Assembly: GCF_026262505.1 (NCBI RefSeq)
Contig: NC_067207.1
Coordinates: 28,178,082-28,242,081 of the forward strand
Length of the DNA: 64,000 bases
Origin: Trichomonas vaginalis G3
Taxonomy: Eukaryota; Parabasalia; Trichomonadida; Trichomonadidae
Reading direction: 5' to 3'
The stretch's first letter is position 1; every line of letters starts with the position of its first letter. Below the pieces are notes generated by a model that searched no databases, was not told the origin of the DNA, and worked only from the letters and a program-made list of their open reading frames with translations. The position numbers and the translations under genes were made by a program. Positions 17,692 to 28,307 of the stretch are shown here, piece by piece.

Positions 17692-18504
17692 ATTTTTGAC
17701 ATTTTATTTTTTTATTGCGTACACTAGTATTTAAGCCTTTTCAGGAGTTCCATAGATCTCTTTCGTAGGATTGCAAGCTGTAAAGATCCTCTTTTCCGAC
17801 TTCCAGTTACAACTATCTACAATTCCTTCTACTGATTCAAGAGCAATCAGTAGAAAGAATTGCAGATAGTTGCATCTGTTAGAATTCTTTGGAGTATCTT
17901 ATAGGAGTTGGGCTGCTTAGATTTTGTGCTACTTGGGATATTATTTATAGGTTATTGCTTTCAGGAACAATAATACTCCTCACTGTACCTTTGATGGCTA
18001 TAGATGTAAATTTGGTAATGTTCATTATGAAATCTCTCATTCGATTAGAGAAATTGTAATAAACATTGCCTTAAAGTTCTCTTACTACTTTTTCTTGGTT
18101 CAAGAAAGAGCTAAGATTCTGTAATTATACGAAACGTGCAGAGTTTTTCCTTGTCTACTCATTTGATTAGAGGTTATGGAAGATCTCTGTCCTAGTGCAA
18201 TGTAGTTGTGGTGTCTGATCCGCACAAAGCGAAAGAACATGTCTGTAATTTGTTTGTACTGAAGTTATCTGAAAATATCTCGATTGGGGAAAAAATCAAG
18301 AGATTTATAGCATAATCTAAGTACAACTATGTTCTTATACAATACTATAACAAAGTAATTAACGAAAATTCATAACATTTCGATTTCATGATAGAATTTC
18401 GAAAACATTCTCAAATTACATAAAAACAATGGCAATTACATATGGAAATCAGAATAAATTGTTTAGGTTTTACGAAATGAATAATCAGGGTTTGAAGAAT
18501 GAAA
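17692..18504. repeat. Hairpin cluster 1 (host intergenic)
   Basis: No gene. At least four inverted pairs lie in a row: 17808-17870 (stem of about 27 bp, loop CAAGAGC), 18014-18072 (about 24 bp), 18080-18122 and 18290-18312. Spacer wording such as GAACATGTCTGTAATTTGTT and TGAAGTTATCTG at 18236-18280 recurs, diverged, at 32238-32276, so this cluster is kin to the one at 31.8-33.9 kb. Confidence 0.65.
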
Positions 18505-19119
18505 TTAATAATCTAAATTATCAAGATCTTCTTTCTTAAGGAATTTTTCAGCTCCCATGAAATCATGATATTCTTCAGGTGATGGGATTTGAAGTCCTGT
18601 ATCAGGGTACTTTCCTCTTTGAATTTCCATGTTGAGGAGGAAATACAGTTTAAAAAGCGTATCTCCGATCTTCTTCAATTTGCCGGTTCTGAAATGACTA
18701 TAATCTGCTCCAACAATGTCAAACATACCCATCCAACCTTCAACAATCTTCACATCGCACAAATCTGTTACATATGTAAATGTAACTCCATTATTCTCTA
18801 TTACTGTCATATGTTTGGTAACAACTAATGCAATTGCTTGATTAAAATCGTTGATCATTTTCATTTCCTCTTCATTATGGTGATTTATAACATAATTTAA
18901 CTGTCTGTAGGTAACAAAAAGAGTTTTCATGATGCAATACCTATAACCTGTTGATGCAACAAGGTATTTATCAAACATTTCCTTGGCAATTTGGCTAGGA
19001 TTTCTTGCTTGTTCTCGAAAATGGTTTGCAACCTCTTCGGGGAGGAAAATGCGAAATAGTGATAAGTTCTTTGGTAAATTTGGTGATGCTACCTGTTCTG
19101 TATATGGTCTTCCTTGCAT
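18505..19119 (-). CDS. Host protein of unknown function, 204 residues
   Basis: No domain is recognised. It is a soluble, mostly helical protein with an internal segment of alternating hydrophobics (IALVVTKHMTVIENNGVTFTYV) and an acidic end (FLKKEDLDNLDY). The ATG at 19119 is chosen over the in-frame ATG at 19155 because a trichomonad-like initiator (TCACTT, complement at 19126-19131) lies just upstream of it, leaving no room for the longer form. It is divergent from the 19937 gene across a spacer of about 820 bp. Confidence 0.65.
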   Translation of the reverse strand: MQGRPYTEQVASPNLPKNLSLFRIFLPEEVANHFREQARNPSQIAKEMFDKYLVASTGYRYCIMKTLFVTYRQLNYVINHHNEEEMKMINDFNQAIALVVTKHMTVIENNGVTFTYVTDLCDVKIVEGWMGMFDIVGADYSHFRTGKLKKIGDTLFKLYFLLNMEIQRGKYPDTGLQIPSPEEYHDFMGAEKFLKKEDLDNLDY

Positions 19120-19125
19120 TATTCG

Positions 19126-19131
19126 AAGTGA
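19126..19131 (-). promoter_or_regulatory. Initiator (TCACTT) of the 18505-19119 gene
   Basis: On the minus strand TCACTT lies 7 bases before the ATG, matching the trichomonad Inr TCA(+1)Y(T/A) in sequence and position. Confidence 0.55.
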
Positions 19132-19155
19132 TGTTAAAATGAATGAATAATTCAA

Positions 19156-19900
19156 ATTTCAATTTCAGAGGAATAGTTTATAAATGATTGTAAAAATTGA
19201 AATTACATTGAAAAAATCGATGATAAAGAAGTTCAAATGCTTAATTTGTCTATGAGCGATGTGTGCATTAGTTAATTTCAATGTATTCTCAAAAAATAAA
19301 AACGTCAAACAATAGAATGCGAAAATTGTTAAAAATGATATTGAGACATACACCATTCATAATGGTAATAATCATTCATATAAAATCTTCTCTCAGTTTT
19401 TTCTGTGAAAAATGAGATTCGTCAAAACATCAAAACTTCGGAATATTGCTGCGTGCACCGCAATTAACAAATGTGTGATCGGCGCATGTTTGTCATGCAA
19501 TCCCGTCGTTTTTGTGTGAAAATTGAGATTATTTTTACGAATCGATATTTTTTCGTTATCGAATGATATTTATTAATATATCCACTATCTAACATACGAA
19601 TTCATTATCATTTCGGATTTATAAAGAAAAAATCAAAACTTGAAATATCTAAGTTCGAATAGATGAAATATATATGTATATGCTGATTTCAAGTACAATG
19701 GAATGCAAACATTTATTCAACTTCGATGAAAATGTCAAGAAAAAAATTGTAATTCCTCATTAACATTCGAATTAGTAAATTTGATTCAAATCCAAATAAT
19801 ACTCTTGTAATCAAAGCACATTAGCAAGAGTTGAATATCTTCAAAAAAAAAATTCGAAAATGACAGAATGTTTACATATCGTTGAAGTATTTCCCTAAAA
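19156..19900. other. Divergent spacer, no gene seen
   Basis: AT-rich. A higher-GC patch at 19411-19520 opens a 35-codon ORF that I do not trust. A phrase GTGAAAA(A/T)TGAGATT occurs twice there (19405 and 19517). Confidence 0.4.
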
Positions 19901-19931
19901 ATGACTTTCAAAAGCAATCTTAATTGTTATA

Positions 19932-19937
19932 TCATTA
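19932..19937 (+). promoter_or_regulatory. Initiator (TCATTA) overlapping the start of the kinase-like gene
   Basis: TCATTATG puts the Inr directly on the ATG at 19937. This is why that start is preferred to the in-frame ATG at 19901. Confidence 0.5.
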
Positions 19938-21781
19938 TGAACAAGTCATGTACGAATTATTCAAGACATACTGACAACGAAAAATCAGAAAACGAAAGTT
20001 TTAATGAAGAACAAATTAACTCTGATCTTCAATCTCAAGAACCAATAGGGTGTATGACTGATAATCCTGCATGTTCTGCCATATTTTCATTGCGTGAAAC
20101 AAAAGGTCCATTAGATCCGCCAGAAGTTTACCTAGAAAAATTCAAAAATCGAAAAGATCATAAACTGTATAAGTATTTTCTTTGGATGACACAAAGTATA
20201 TACGCAGATTCAATCGAGTATGAGTTCTTAGATTTATGCGAATATTTAATTTTACCAATAATTTCAAACATCTTCGAATTTGACAAGAAATACGATGCAT
20301 TGGAATTCATCAGATCATTATCTGATGTGGAACGTGATGATACGGCTTTATATTGCTTACCTCGGGGAAAAATTTCCGAGGTTAACAGAGTTTTTCTTGG
20401 ATCGAGAAGAATTTTTTTCAATGTGTTTGTTGAACAATACTTGAAAAGATCTCAGATTTTTCCATATCTAATCGAAACAGATGATTTTGGTATGGAATTA
20501 TCTGGTGCAAAATTTGAGATAAAAACATCAGGAGCTCAATTCGGAGGTAAAATCACTGACACAATAAACAACAAAGTATATTATGTTAAAGTTCATCAAA
20601 ACTATCCTCTAAAAAACATGAAAGATGGACTTTTTGTTACAGAATATCAACAAGAATTGGATGAGGGCAATCAATCTAACTTTTTAAATCATATGTATGA
20701 CAGAACGCAAGCCAGAACTGTCGATCTTAAAGAACCATTTATGTACAAAGTTCTTGAGTCTCTCAAGTTAGGTGCGAAAGTTGATTTTATTATCAATCCA
20801 TTTATCAACTTTGGATTCTACATAGTTTCAGAAAGCTTGAGTAACGATAAGCAAACTTTTATTGATATTAAGTCTTTTAGAGAAAGTGAAAAAACATTTT
20901 GCATTCAATATTATATTAATGACTTTAGGATTGATATAGTAAATTCAAGAACGTCTTTTGGAGAACTTAAACAACATTTCAAGAGAAAAACTATTGTTGA
21001 TCTAACAGTCATTGATATAATCTTTAAGATATTCTCATTAAGAGATGCACATTGTTGTAATCTTGGATTCATTGATAAACACGATTCTCCTACAGTAGGA
21101 AATGAATACTATCAAGCAAAAAAATGGCTGGAACGTGGTCAAGATTTCAGAATAATTGATTTCCTTCCATCCAAAAAAAGAAAATGTGGTTATATTATTC
21201 CACAAATAGTTGATAACTACTTAATTGGTGATTCGGAAATATATGATAAAGACCTTCCATTAATGAGGAATATAGTTAGTAGATTAAGTGCTGAAGAAAA
21301 GGAATTAATGCAATTTAGTAATAGATCATTGGTAATCAAACCTCGGAATGACAACATTAAGAGAGAAAAGTTCTTCATGGGATTTAGTGCTTTGAACCAA
21401 ATTCAAAAGTTAGTTGATGAATCTCTATCTTCAGAAGAAATAACAAAGCATGATTCTAACAAGAATACTGAAGACATTGAAAGATTCAGATTGTTCTTAG
21501 AAAAGAAAGCGAGAGATATCAAATCATTGATGATGCAGAAGAGGAATGATTTTCAATTCTTGAGGAACAGAACGAATGCATCACTTCTTGGATTCAAGTC
21601 TCGATGTGGAATTAAGAGGGAACATGATGAAAAGCCAGATTTTAATTACATCGAAGATGCATTCGAAGACTTAGACTATTATGTCAACGGAGTTTATCAG
21701 AACTACAAGAATCTTAAGAAGTTCATCACAGATGGATACTTCGAGTTCTTCGATGAAGATGGGAACTTCAAACCATACTAA
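19937..21781 (+). CDS. Kinase-like (APH/HipA-type fold) protein, tentative
   Basis: From the ATG at 19937 the protein has 614 residues. Three spaced motifs suggest a protein-kinase-like fold: VYYVKVHQ near residue 214 (candidate ATP-binding Lys), LRDAHCCNLGFI near 370 (D-x-H-x-x-N-like catalytic loop) and FRIIDFLP near 405 (IDF in the DFG position). The N-terminal 160 residues and the C-terminal coiled, Lys-rich 130 residues (EKKARDIKSLMMQKRN) are unassigned. No signal peptide or membrane segment is present. Legionella-type effectors with the same layout exist, so lateral origin is possible. Without a profile search this remains a guess. Confidence 0.45.
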   Translation: MNKSCTNYSRHTDNEKSENESFNEEQINSDLQSQEPIGCMTDNPACSAIFSLRETKGPLDPPEVYLEKFKNRKDHKLYKYFLWMTQSIYADSIEYEFLDLCEYLILPIISNIFEFDKKYDALEFIRSLSDVERDDTALYCLPRGKISEVNRVFLGSRRIFFNVFVEQYLKRSQIFPYLIETDDFGMELSGAKFEIKTSGAQFGGKITDTINNKVYYVKVHQNYPLKNMKDGLFVTEYQQELDEGNQSNFLNHMYDRTQARTVDLKEPFMYKVLESLKLGAKVDFIINPFINFGFYIVSESLSNDKQTFIDIKSFRESEKTFCIQYYINDFRIDIVNSRTSFGELKQHFKRKTIVDLTVIDIIFKIFSLRDAHCCNLGFIDKHDSPTVGNEYYQAKKWLERGQDFRIIDFLPSKKRKCGYIIPQIVDNYLIGDSEIYDKDLPLMRNIVSRLSAEEKELMQFSNRSLVIKPRNDNIKREKFFMGFSALNQIQKLVDESLSSEEITKHDSNKNTEDIERFRLFLEKKARDIKSLMMQKRNDFQFLRNRTNASLLGFKSRCGIKREHDEKPDFNYIEDAFEDLDYYVNGVYQNYKNLKKFITDGYFEFFDEDGNFKPY

Positions 21782-22205
21782 ATTATGCATGGTATACTAT
21801 AATATAATAAAATTAATGTTTCTTTTTCTTAAAGTGATTTAACAGACAATTTATAATGGCAGACTTGACAGAAATTAAAACAATGGATTTTGAGAGTATG
21901 TCAGAAAGTGGGAAGTATATCCTTAGTGAGAGGGGCTCAGACACTAAAGGCAAATGGCAATGCTTGCTCATATTAAGTATAGAAGAACTTATATGTGGGA
22001 ATATCATATCGTAGTTTATTGTCGATGTATATCTTAAATTCATAATGAGATTTGAACTCTAGAGCTTCATCTTCTTCATAATAATAGTCATCATCAACAT
22101 CTTAATCACCAAGAATTAACATTAAAAAACAGAATTGAAGAATATGTCATATGGGCGTAATTACATCAAAAAATTAATTTAATAATAAAATAAATTTTAT
22201 ACTTT
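21782..22205. pseudogene. Gene-end fragment duplicated from the PDI-like gene, plus small ORF
   Basis: Bases 22046-22118 are a diverged copy of 22235-22309, the acidic C-terminus-coding end of the neighbouring PDI-like gene (repeated TCATCTTCTTCATAATAATA wording). That leaves a truncated fragment. A separate plus-strand ORF at 21856-22014 (52 residues, MADLTEIKTMDFESM...) is unplaced and weak. Confidence 0.5.
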
Positions 22206-23882
22206 TTATAATTCTTCAGTAAGTAAAGACGCCTTTGGTTTGAACTTTGGAGCGTCATCTTCTTCATAATAATAATAGTCATCATCATCAACATATTCAT
22301 CACCAGGAACATCTCCATCCTCAAATTCATCTTCGTTATCAATTACACCACGAATTCCTTTGAACAAAACTCTTGTTGTCGTGTTGTAATCAGTTCCTAT
22401 TCCACTCAAAATTCCGTATTTTGCTGTATATTCTTCAAGTAATTGTTTCAAAACTGGTTTGTCTTCCAACGACAAATAAAAGATGTTATCCATTATGAAC
22501 TTCTTCTCGACTTCATCATCCCTATCAACACCTTCCAAATTTATCTCATTATGACCTTTTTCTTTGAAGAATCTGAGAATTGAGTGAATGGTGCCGGAAA
22601 TGACAACATGAACTGATTTGTCGTAGTTCTTGGCCGGGAAGAACTGGCAATGTGGTTGGTAGAGGATTTGAGGGAATCCAAGTGAACAACTGTTATTCAA
22701 ATAATCAATATAAGCAACTCTTGCGTTAATATTGTGGGATTTGGCATAGGAGTTGTAGTTATTGACCATAGGAATACTTTCATTCATGTTATATGATGAA
22801 ATGTAGAAAATTAAAGTATCTTTTTCGTCATTTTTGAGGAATTCTTCGTAATTAGTGCCAACTAACTTGTATTCCTCGGTTTCATTCACTGGTTCGCTCG
22901 TGTAGATCTTTTTTACCTCGTTTTTCTCTACTTTTGTGACGTATTCCTCGATTTTTTCTTCAGATAAATCTAATAATGGTTCTGAAACCCATAAACCAGT
23001 GAAATTAAGGACTGTTAAGTATGGTTTCGGTGCTTGGATGTTTGAAAGAAGTCCGATGATGAAGGAATAGGCGTCTTCATCGAGATAACCGTACAAATTG
23101 GAAATATGACGTCTTGCAACAGGAAGGAATGGAACAATAGGGTGGGCATCGCCATCATGGATAACAGTGACGATGTTGCGCTCACTGAGAATCATTGTAT
23201 TGCGATCAATTTCGTAATTTAACAAATTTTGGGCGGCGCGGTTTAAATCGTTATCTGTTCCGTTGAATTCTGCAAATGTCTCTTCTGATTTGCGGTAGAG
23301 AATGTAGTTTTGTGGGTTGCAGCCAACTTTTTCGAAAAATGAAGCTGGAGCTTGGCAATAACCGAGAGGACCCTTAGAAAATGAATGTTTGATGTACAGG
23401 GAGTGAGCTGATTCCATATGCTCTTCTGTAGAAATGATTGTGTATGGAAATGCATCGAAATTCGCATTAAATTCTTCAACTGTTGAAATTTTGATTGGTT
23501 GGCGTAAAAGTGATGCTGTAAGAACGTGCTTTAAGATTTCTAAATCAATGGAGGCACGTGTTGCAAAAACAGCTGAGTGATTGAAGAAAAATGAATAACA
23601 TGGTTCAGACATTGTGTATTTTCTATATGCTTTAGGTGCATTTAGTTCTGTAACAACAACGAATGTTGCATTGGCCCCTATTTCAACGGAATGAGAGAAA
23701 ACTTCGCAATATTGCCAAAAATGATCAGAATCTTCACTAAGAATAAGGGCTACAACTGTGTCATGTGTGTTTGTAAGGTTTCTAAACTCCTTGTTATCAA
23801 CAAATTTCACTCGGTTAACGCAGAGAGACAAACATAAGAAGGAGAAAATCATTTTTGACATGTCAAAGTTGTCAAATTTCAT
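22206..23882 (-). CDS. PDI-like ER protein without CxxC
   Basis: A 558-residue secretory-pathway protein. An N-terminal hydrophobic stretch (MIFSFLCLSLCVNRV) acts as signal. The C-terminal half carries a thioredoxin-fold segment like the a' domain of protein disulfide isomerase: YKLVGTNYEEFLKND, then DTLIFYISSYNMNES where PDI has its WCGHC site, then ARVAYIDYLNNSC. The redox pair is absent, so it would be a chaperone-like or structural PDI relative. Several N-x-S/T sites and a very acidic tail (EYVDDDDYYYYEEDD) fit a luminal Ca-binding protein; no KDEL is present. TCATAC (complement at 23889-23894) lies 7 bases before the ATG. Confidence 0.65.
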   Translation of the reverse strand: MKFDNFDMSKMIFSFLCLSLCVNRVKFVDNKEFRNLTNTHDTVVALILSEDSDHFWQYCEVFSHSVEIGANATFVVVTELNAPKAYRKYTMSEPCYSFFFNHSAVFATRASIDLEILKHVLTASLLRQPIKISTVEEFNANFDAFPYTIISTEEHMESAHSLYIKHSFSKGPLGYCQAPASFFEKVGCNPQNYILYRKSEETFAEFNGTDNDLNRAAQNLLNYEIDRNTMILSERNIVTVIHDGDAHPIVPFLPVARRHISNLYGYLDEDAYSFIIGLLSNIQAPKPYLTVLNFTGLWVSEPLLDLSEEKIEEYVTKVEKNEVKKIYTSEPVNETEEYKLVGTNYEEFLKNDEKDTLIFYISSYNMNESIPMVNNYNSYAKSHNINARVAYIDYLNNSCSLGFPQILYQPHCQFFPAKNYDKSVHVVISGTIHSILRFFKEKGHNEINLEGVDRDDEVEKKFIMDNIFYLSLEDKPVLKQLLEEYTAKYGILSGIGTDYNTTTRVLFKGIRGVIDNEDEFEDGDVPGDEYVDDDDYYYYEEDDAPKFKPKASLLTEEL

Positions 23883-24389
23883 TTCTTAGTATGAAATATA
23901 TGTTTTATAGATAAATATCTCTATTTTGTTGTAATTTAAGTAAATATTATCATTTCAATTGATTTTTGCTCAAAATGCGAGATTGAAGATTCAATTTTTC
24001 AAAATAAATGCATCATTTTTAAAGAATTTTATCAACTATTGTTTCAATTACATATATAAGGTTTCTCAAGATCTAATTCAGTTATCAATTCGTTTCAAAT
24101 CAATCTTGAGTAGTGTAATTTGGTTAAACATTGCGCCTATGATAGCTGATATAAATAATGAAAAAGAAGAATCGTTGAAATAGTTCGATTTCAATATGGT
24201 ATAGTATGATGCGAAATGAGATACCTGAGTGAGCATACAGATTAGATTGGAAAAAATACTTTTTCTATTTTTCGATTGAAATAAAATTTTATCCTCAAAA
24301 AATTGAATGAGCGTGATCGTAAAATTATTCAATGAATACTCCGAAATTCATATGATCTATCATGAGTCTTCCGGTTTTTCGGATTGAGA
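23883..24389. other. Intergenic, nothing recognised
   Basis: AT-rich DNA, with the initiator of the PDI-like gene at its left edge (23889-23894). Two overlapping opposite-strand frames of about 75-85 codons (23959-24183 and 24078-24332) have biased composition and no similarity I recognise. Confidence 0.4.
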
Positions 24390-25245
24390 AGTCAATTTTC
24401 ACTGATCTAGTCAATGAAAGCATTAATGGTGGAGCAATTAGCATTGCGAGAGAAAATGTTCAGTTTTTACAAAGTGTCATGCTGATAAAGGAGGTGCAAT
24501 TTATACCAGCCTAGTTACAAATTTAAATATAACTAGAGTTTGTGGATATGAATGCAGTAATAAATTATATTCTTTCTATGGTTATTTTGCTTTTTTCAAT
24601 TCTACAAACTATTTAGATGCTCACTTCATTTCAGCATGCTGTAACACCGGCTATGCTGGGAATTGTAATTTCGCTTCTGGAAATTTAATACATTCAAACT
24701 CAAACTATTCTAAAAACAATGGACATCAAGAGCATTCATTTATAACTTCATACACAACGTCCTCATGCACTACTTTCATAACTATTTGTGACAATTTTGG
24801 TGTTGCTATTGGAAATAATAACTATATGAGTAATAATATAGTACTCTCAAATTTTGTTTATAAAAATGTCACCCTTAATTCCCAAACTTTTACCTATTTG
24901 GGTCATATTGTATCACATTTAACAATGTATTGCAGTGTTGAATGGTTTTATGTAGACATACCGATTACAGACTTGCCGGTATTTAATTGTGCAGACAATA
25001 TGATGATTATTCGAAATTGTTTTGTAAATGCCCCAATTGATAAGCTGTTTGACATTCGAGGCAAAATTGATTCTGATTTATCTGTCAAGATAACATCTAA
25101 TGTTCCAGAAATTTTGTTCTCTGTTCAAAAGTCAGAAGATTGTGGAAAAGTTTTTCAAGAATCACTTATCAATTATCATCAATTAATGTGCTTTCTAAGC
25201 ATAAACCAACTTCTACTAGTTCTTAATAACATTATTATATCTTAA
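24390..25245 (+). pseudogene. Beta-helix (Pmp-like) surface protein pseudogene, copy 1
   Basis: Repeating short beta-helix motifs, among them INGGAI near the start, GGAIY, CGYECSNK, HFISACCNTGYAGNC and SNFVYKN, are those of the trichomonad family related to chlamydial polymorphic membrane proteins. The last 139 codons (24826-25245) are open. The 5' part is out of frame relative to them around 24,450-24,480. The end has a hydrophobic segment (FLSINQLLLVLNNIIIS), a likely remnant of the membrane anchor. Full-length family members are much longer, so this is a truncated 3' fragment. Confidence 0.6.
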
Positions 25246-25559
25246 CACTAAATTTTGATTAAGATATAAGCCTCATAATGATAAAACTTCTGTCTAATTA
25301 AATAACAAACCATTAGAATGGATTTCTCTAACGAAAACTGATAAACTCATATAGATAATATTTCAAATTTCGATATAAAAATAGTACAGAGTTCTCAAGT
25401 TAAATAATGAAAAGCACCAAATAGAATTGCTACATTCTTTATTTCAGAAGTAAAGAATAGTTTGATAGATCGTTCAAAATTTGAATGTGATGAGCAACTC
25501 AATATTATAAATTTATCTGTACTTTGTGGATAATATTTAGATTATCGCAATATCTAAGA

Positions 25560-26439
25560 TTGACAAGGCAGTATTCACTAATTTTGTCAATGAAAATGCT
25601 AATGGAGCAGCAATTTGCATTACCAATCTAAATATAAATGTAATTTTTTCAAATTCGATTTTTACAAAATGTCGTGGTAACCAAGGTGGTGCTATTTATG
25701 TTAGTGTCATTACAAATTTAAACATCACTAAGGTCTGTGGATATGAATGTAGTAATAAAATAAAATCACCTTATGGTTTTTTTGGATATTTAAGCACTAC
25801 AAATCTTTTAGATGTTAATTTCATTTCTGCGTGCTACAATAACGGTTATGCTGGAAATTGTTACTTTTCTTCTGTAAATGAAATGGTTTTTAATTCAAAC
25901 TTCTCGAATAATAAAGGAGAACAAGAATTAGCGTTTATAATATCAGAAACTAAAACATCAAATACAAAATATATCATGGCTACAGACAATGTTGGTCCTA
26001 TTATTGGTCTGAATAACTTCAAAAGTAAACAAATTGCACTTTCCTATTTTGTATATAAAAATGTTAGTCTTACATCAAAAACTGTAGCAGATTATGGTCA
26101 CATTACATCTCATTATACAACTTCATGCAGTATCAATTGGTTTTATATAGATGAAACATCGACGTATTTGTCTGTGTTTAATTGATAGATTCATCGATGA
26201 ATGTTCGAAATAGTTTTGTCAATTGTCCAAGCAACAAACTTATTGATAATAGAGGGAATATTAATTATGATTCATCTGTCAAGATAACATCTAATGTTCC
26301 AGAAATTTTGTTCTCTGTTCAAAAGTCAGAAGATTGTGGGAAAGTTTTTCAAGAATCACCTATCAAAAATCATGGATTTTCATGTTTTCTAAGAATAAGC
26401 CAACTTATACTAGTTATTAATAACATTGTTTTCTTTTAA
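25560..26439 (+). pseudogene. Beta-helix (Pmp-like) surface protein pseudogene, copy 2
   Basis: This is a tandem duplicate of the 24390-25245 fragment, with the same motif order (GGAIYVSVITNLNI, CGYECSNK, SACYNNGYAGNC, YFVYKNVSL, then a hydrophobic end FLRISQLILVINNIVFF). A frameshift near 26,182 separates the frames 25883-26185 and 26182-26439, so it is a pseudogene. About 90 bases (26275-26364) are nearly identical to 25081-25170 although flanking sequence is much more diverged. Confidence 0.62.
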
Positions 26440-26785
26440 TACTAAAATGTTATAAATTTAGAGTAAAACTTTGTTATATAAGCCTAACTAATATGATATC
26501 GATTTTTAATATATTTATCTAATTGTCCCTCCAGATATTTGCTCTATAACTCATTTGAGTATAAATCACCTTAACATTGTTATAGTAGCTTAACGAATAA
26601 AACATTGAATTATTCACATGTTCAAATATTGGCTGATATGGTATTTTAGGTTTTAATCATCATATTAACCAATCTTGTATATTATCTAAAGTCAATGTCT
26701 GGATATGTGTTTTAGCACATAAACATATATATGTTTTGAAAAATGTTTAATGAATAAGTTAATATTTTACATTTATATTATAACA
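26440..26785. other. Intergenic, nothing recognised
   Basis: AT-rich 3' spacer between the Pmp-like fragment and the convergent end of the NPL4 gene. Confidence 0.4.
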
Positions 26786-28057
26786 TTACATATTTTTGCC
26801 GTAATAATTTTCTACCTTCTTTACTATACGTTTTGGTATATCAGTCATAGTAACAATCGAAGTAGAAATATCTCCGATATCTTTGATTGTAATTAACTCT
26901 TGAGAAACGAGATATACGAGGAAATTGAAGTCAAAGAACTTCCTCCAGGTTGGAGAGTACTCATTGTCATCGAGATATCTGATCAAATCTGTTTTCGTTG
27001 GTTTCGAGTTTGGAGATGGGAAATCGTGAGATGGGATCTTGGAATTGACCTTTCTGACTCTCACGGCGCAAAGGCAGAAGTTTACATTACAAAATCTCTT
27101 TTTTGCTCCAGAAACTCTAACATCTTTCTTGAATCTGATGAGTCCTATCTCCTTCTGATCACTGTAGCTCTTTGGTTCTTCTATCAAACCTAAGTTTTCT
27201 AGTTTTGTAACAGCATCTGAAACTTGGTAAGCGTTTACTTCGATATTATTAGTTCCATTAGGCATGAAAACAAGAGTTGTGAAGTATTCTCCAAATTTAA
27301 CTTGAAAATGAGCGGCCAATTTGAGTAAATATCCAGGAAGTGGCAATTTTGGACCGTAATTGTGAGCAACAGCCATACCAACGCATTGCATACCAAAGGA
27401 CTGTGCAATCTGGCATGGTCGAAGCATCTCGAACTCTGGAACAATTGTGAAATGATCGGGACTGTTAAATTGTGGAGGTTCCATTCCACAATGAACAGTT
27501 ACCTTTCCTGTAATCTTGTCGACACGTCCAAATAAGAACATCATTCGATGATTTTTGAAATGTTCATTTAAAGAAACAATTTGGAATCTTTTAATTGCTT
27601 CGACACCAACACGAATAGCGTATGTACTGGATTCTGTTTGATTGATCACTTGTGGAATTAAACTATCAGCTAACTCGAAAAATTGAACATTCACTGCTTT
27701 AGGACCGAATTCACTGGTAAATTCTTTAATATGTTCTGGTATAATCGTATCTTGTTTGATAAAGTCACTGATTGCGAACGCTTTACCAAGAGAGTTGCCA
27801 TATTCTACGTCAGGTAATTTTTCTGTTAATAATTTCGCATATGTCATATCGAAATTGTGCAAATTAGACTCTCCAACTGTTAACTTATTGTCAAGACGGC
27901 CTTCGTATCCATTTTGACCAAGAATTTTATAAAGTACGACATAATTAGGTTCTGTTTTAATACTTTCGGCAAATCTGTTTATAACACTCTGAATTGGTTC
28001 ATTTGGGTCGACTTCCAGCTTTATTTTGCCTCTAGCCCACTGTATACCAATCTTCAT
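26786..28057 (-). CDS. NPL4: NPL4 homologue (Cdc48/p97 cofactor)
   Basis: NPL4 with UFD1 brings ubiquitinated clients to the Cdc48/p97 unfoldase, for ERAD and related pathways. The 423-residue protein starts with a ubiquitin-like fold (MKIGIQWARGKIKLEVDPNE...). It then has an MPN-type domain with the hallmark HRMMFLFGRVDKITGKV and HCGMEPPQFNS, followed by the NPL4-specific part (GPKLPLPGYLLKLAAHFQVKFG). It is shorter than yeast Npl4 (about 580), and no zinc-finger Cys pairs are seen at the N-terminus. The ATG at 28057 is preferred to 28102 because an initiator TCATTC lies 11 bases before it. Confidence 0.72.
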   Translation of the reverse strand: MKIGIQWARGKIKLEVDPNEPIQSVINRFAESIKTEPNYVVLYKILGQNGYEGRLDNKLTVGESNLHNFDMTYAKLLTEKLPDVEYGNSLGKAFAISDFIKQDTIIPEHIKEFTSEFGPKAVNVQFFELADSLIPQVINQTESSTYAIRVGVEAIKRFQIVSLNEHFKNHRMMFLFGRVDKITGKVTVHCGMEPPQFNSPDHFTIVPEFEMLRPCQIAQSFGMQCVGMAVAHNYGPKLPLPGYLLKLAAHFQVKFGEYFTTLVFMPNGTNNIEVNAYQVSDAVTKLENLGLIEEPKSYSDQKEIGLIRFKKDVRVSGAKKRFCNVNFCLCAVRVRKVNSKIPSHDFPSPNSKPTKTDLIRYLDDNEYSPTWRKFFDFNFLVYLVSQELITIKDIGDISTSIVTMTDIPKRIVKKVENYYGKNM

Positions 28058-28068
28058 TTTGAAATTCT

Positions 28069-28074
28069 GAATGA
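28069..28074 (-). promoter_or_regulatory. Initiator (TCATTC) of NPL4 gene
   Basis: A minus-strand TCATTC 11 bases upstream of the chosen ATG; it fits the trichomonad Inr. Confidence 0.5.
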
Positions 28075-28102
28075 AGGAAAAAAATTTACTTTCAAAAAAC
28101 AA

Positions 28103-28307
28103 TTAAAATTTTGAATTGCAATTTGATGTTTTCATTGCTATATAGGTACGGGAAAAAGGTGTATTCGCCCCCAAAAATAGGGGAAGGAAAAGTTTTTTTG
28201 GAACTTTGATTATACCAATAATATTCATATTTTATACATATACTATGGTATAAAATTTATGGTCATATCTTTATTATTTACTGACCAAATAAAAATTTAT
28301 ATGTACG
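28103..28307. other. Short spacer, nothing recognised
   Basis: AT-rich, with a CCCCCAAAAATAGGGG hairpin-like patch at 28171-28186. Confidence 0.4.
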
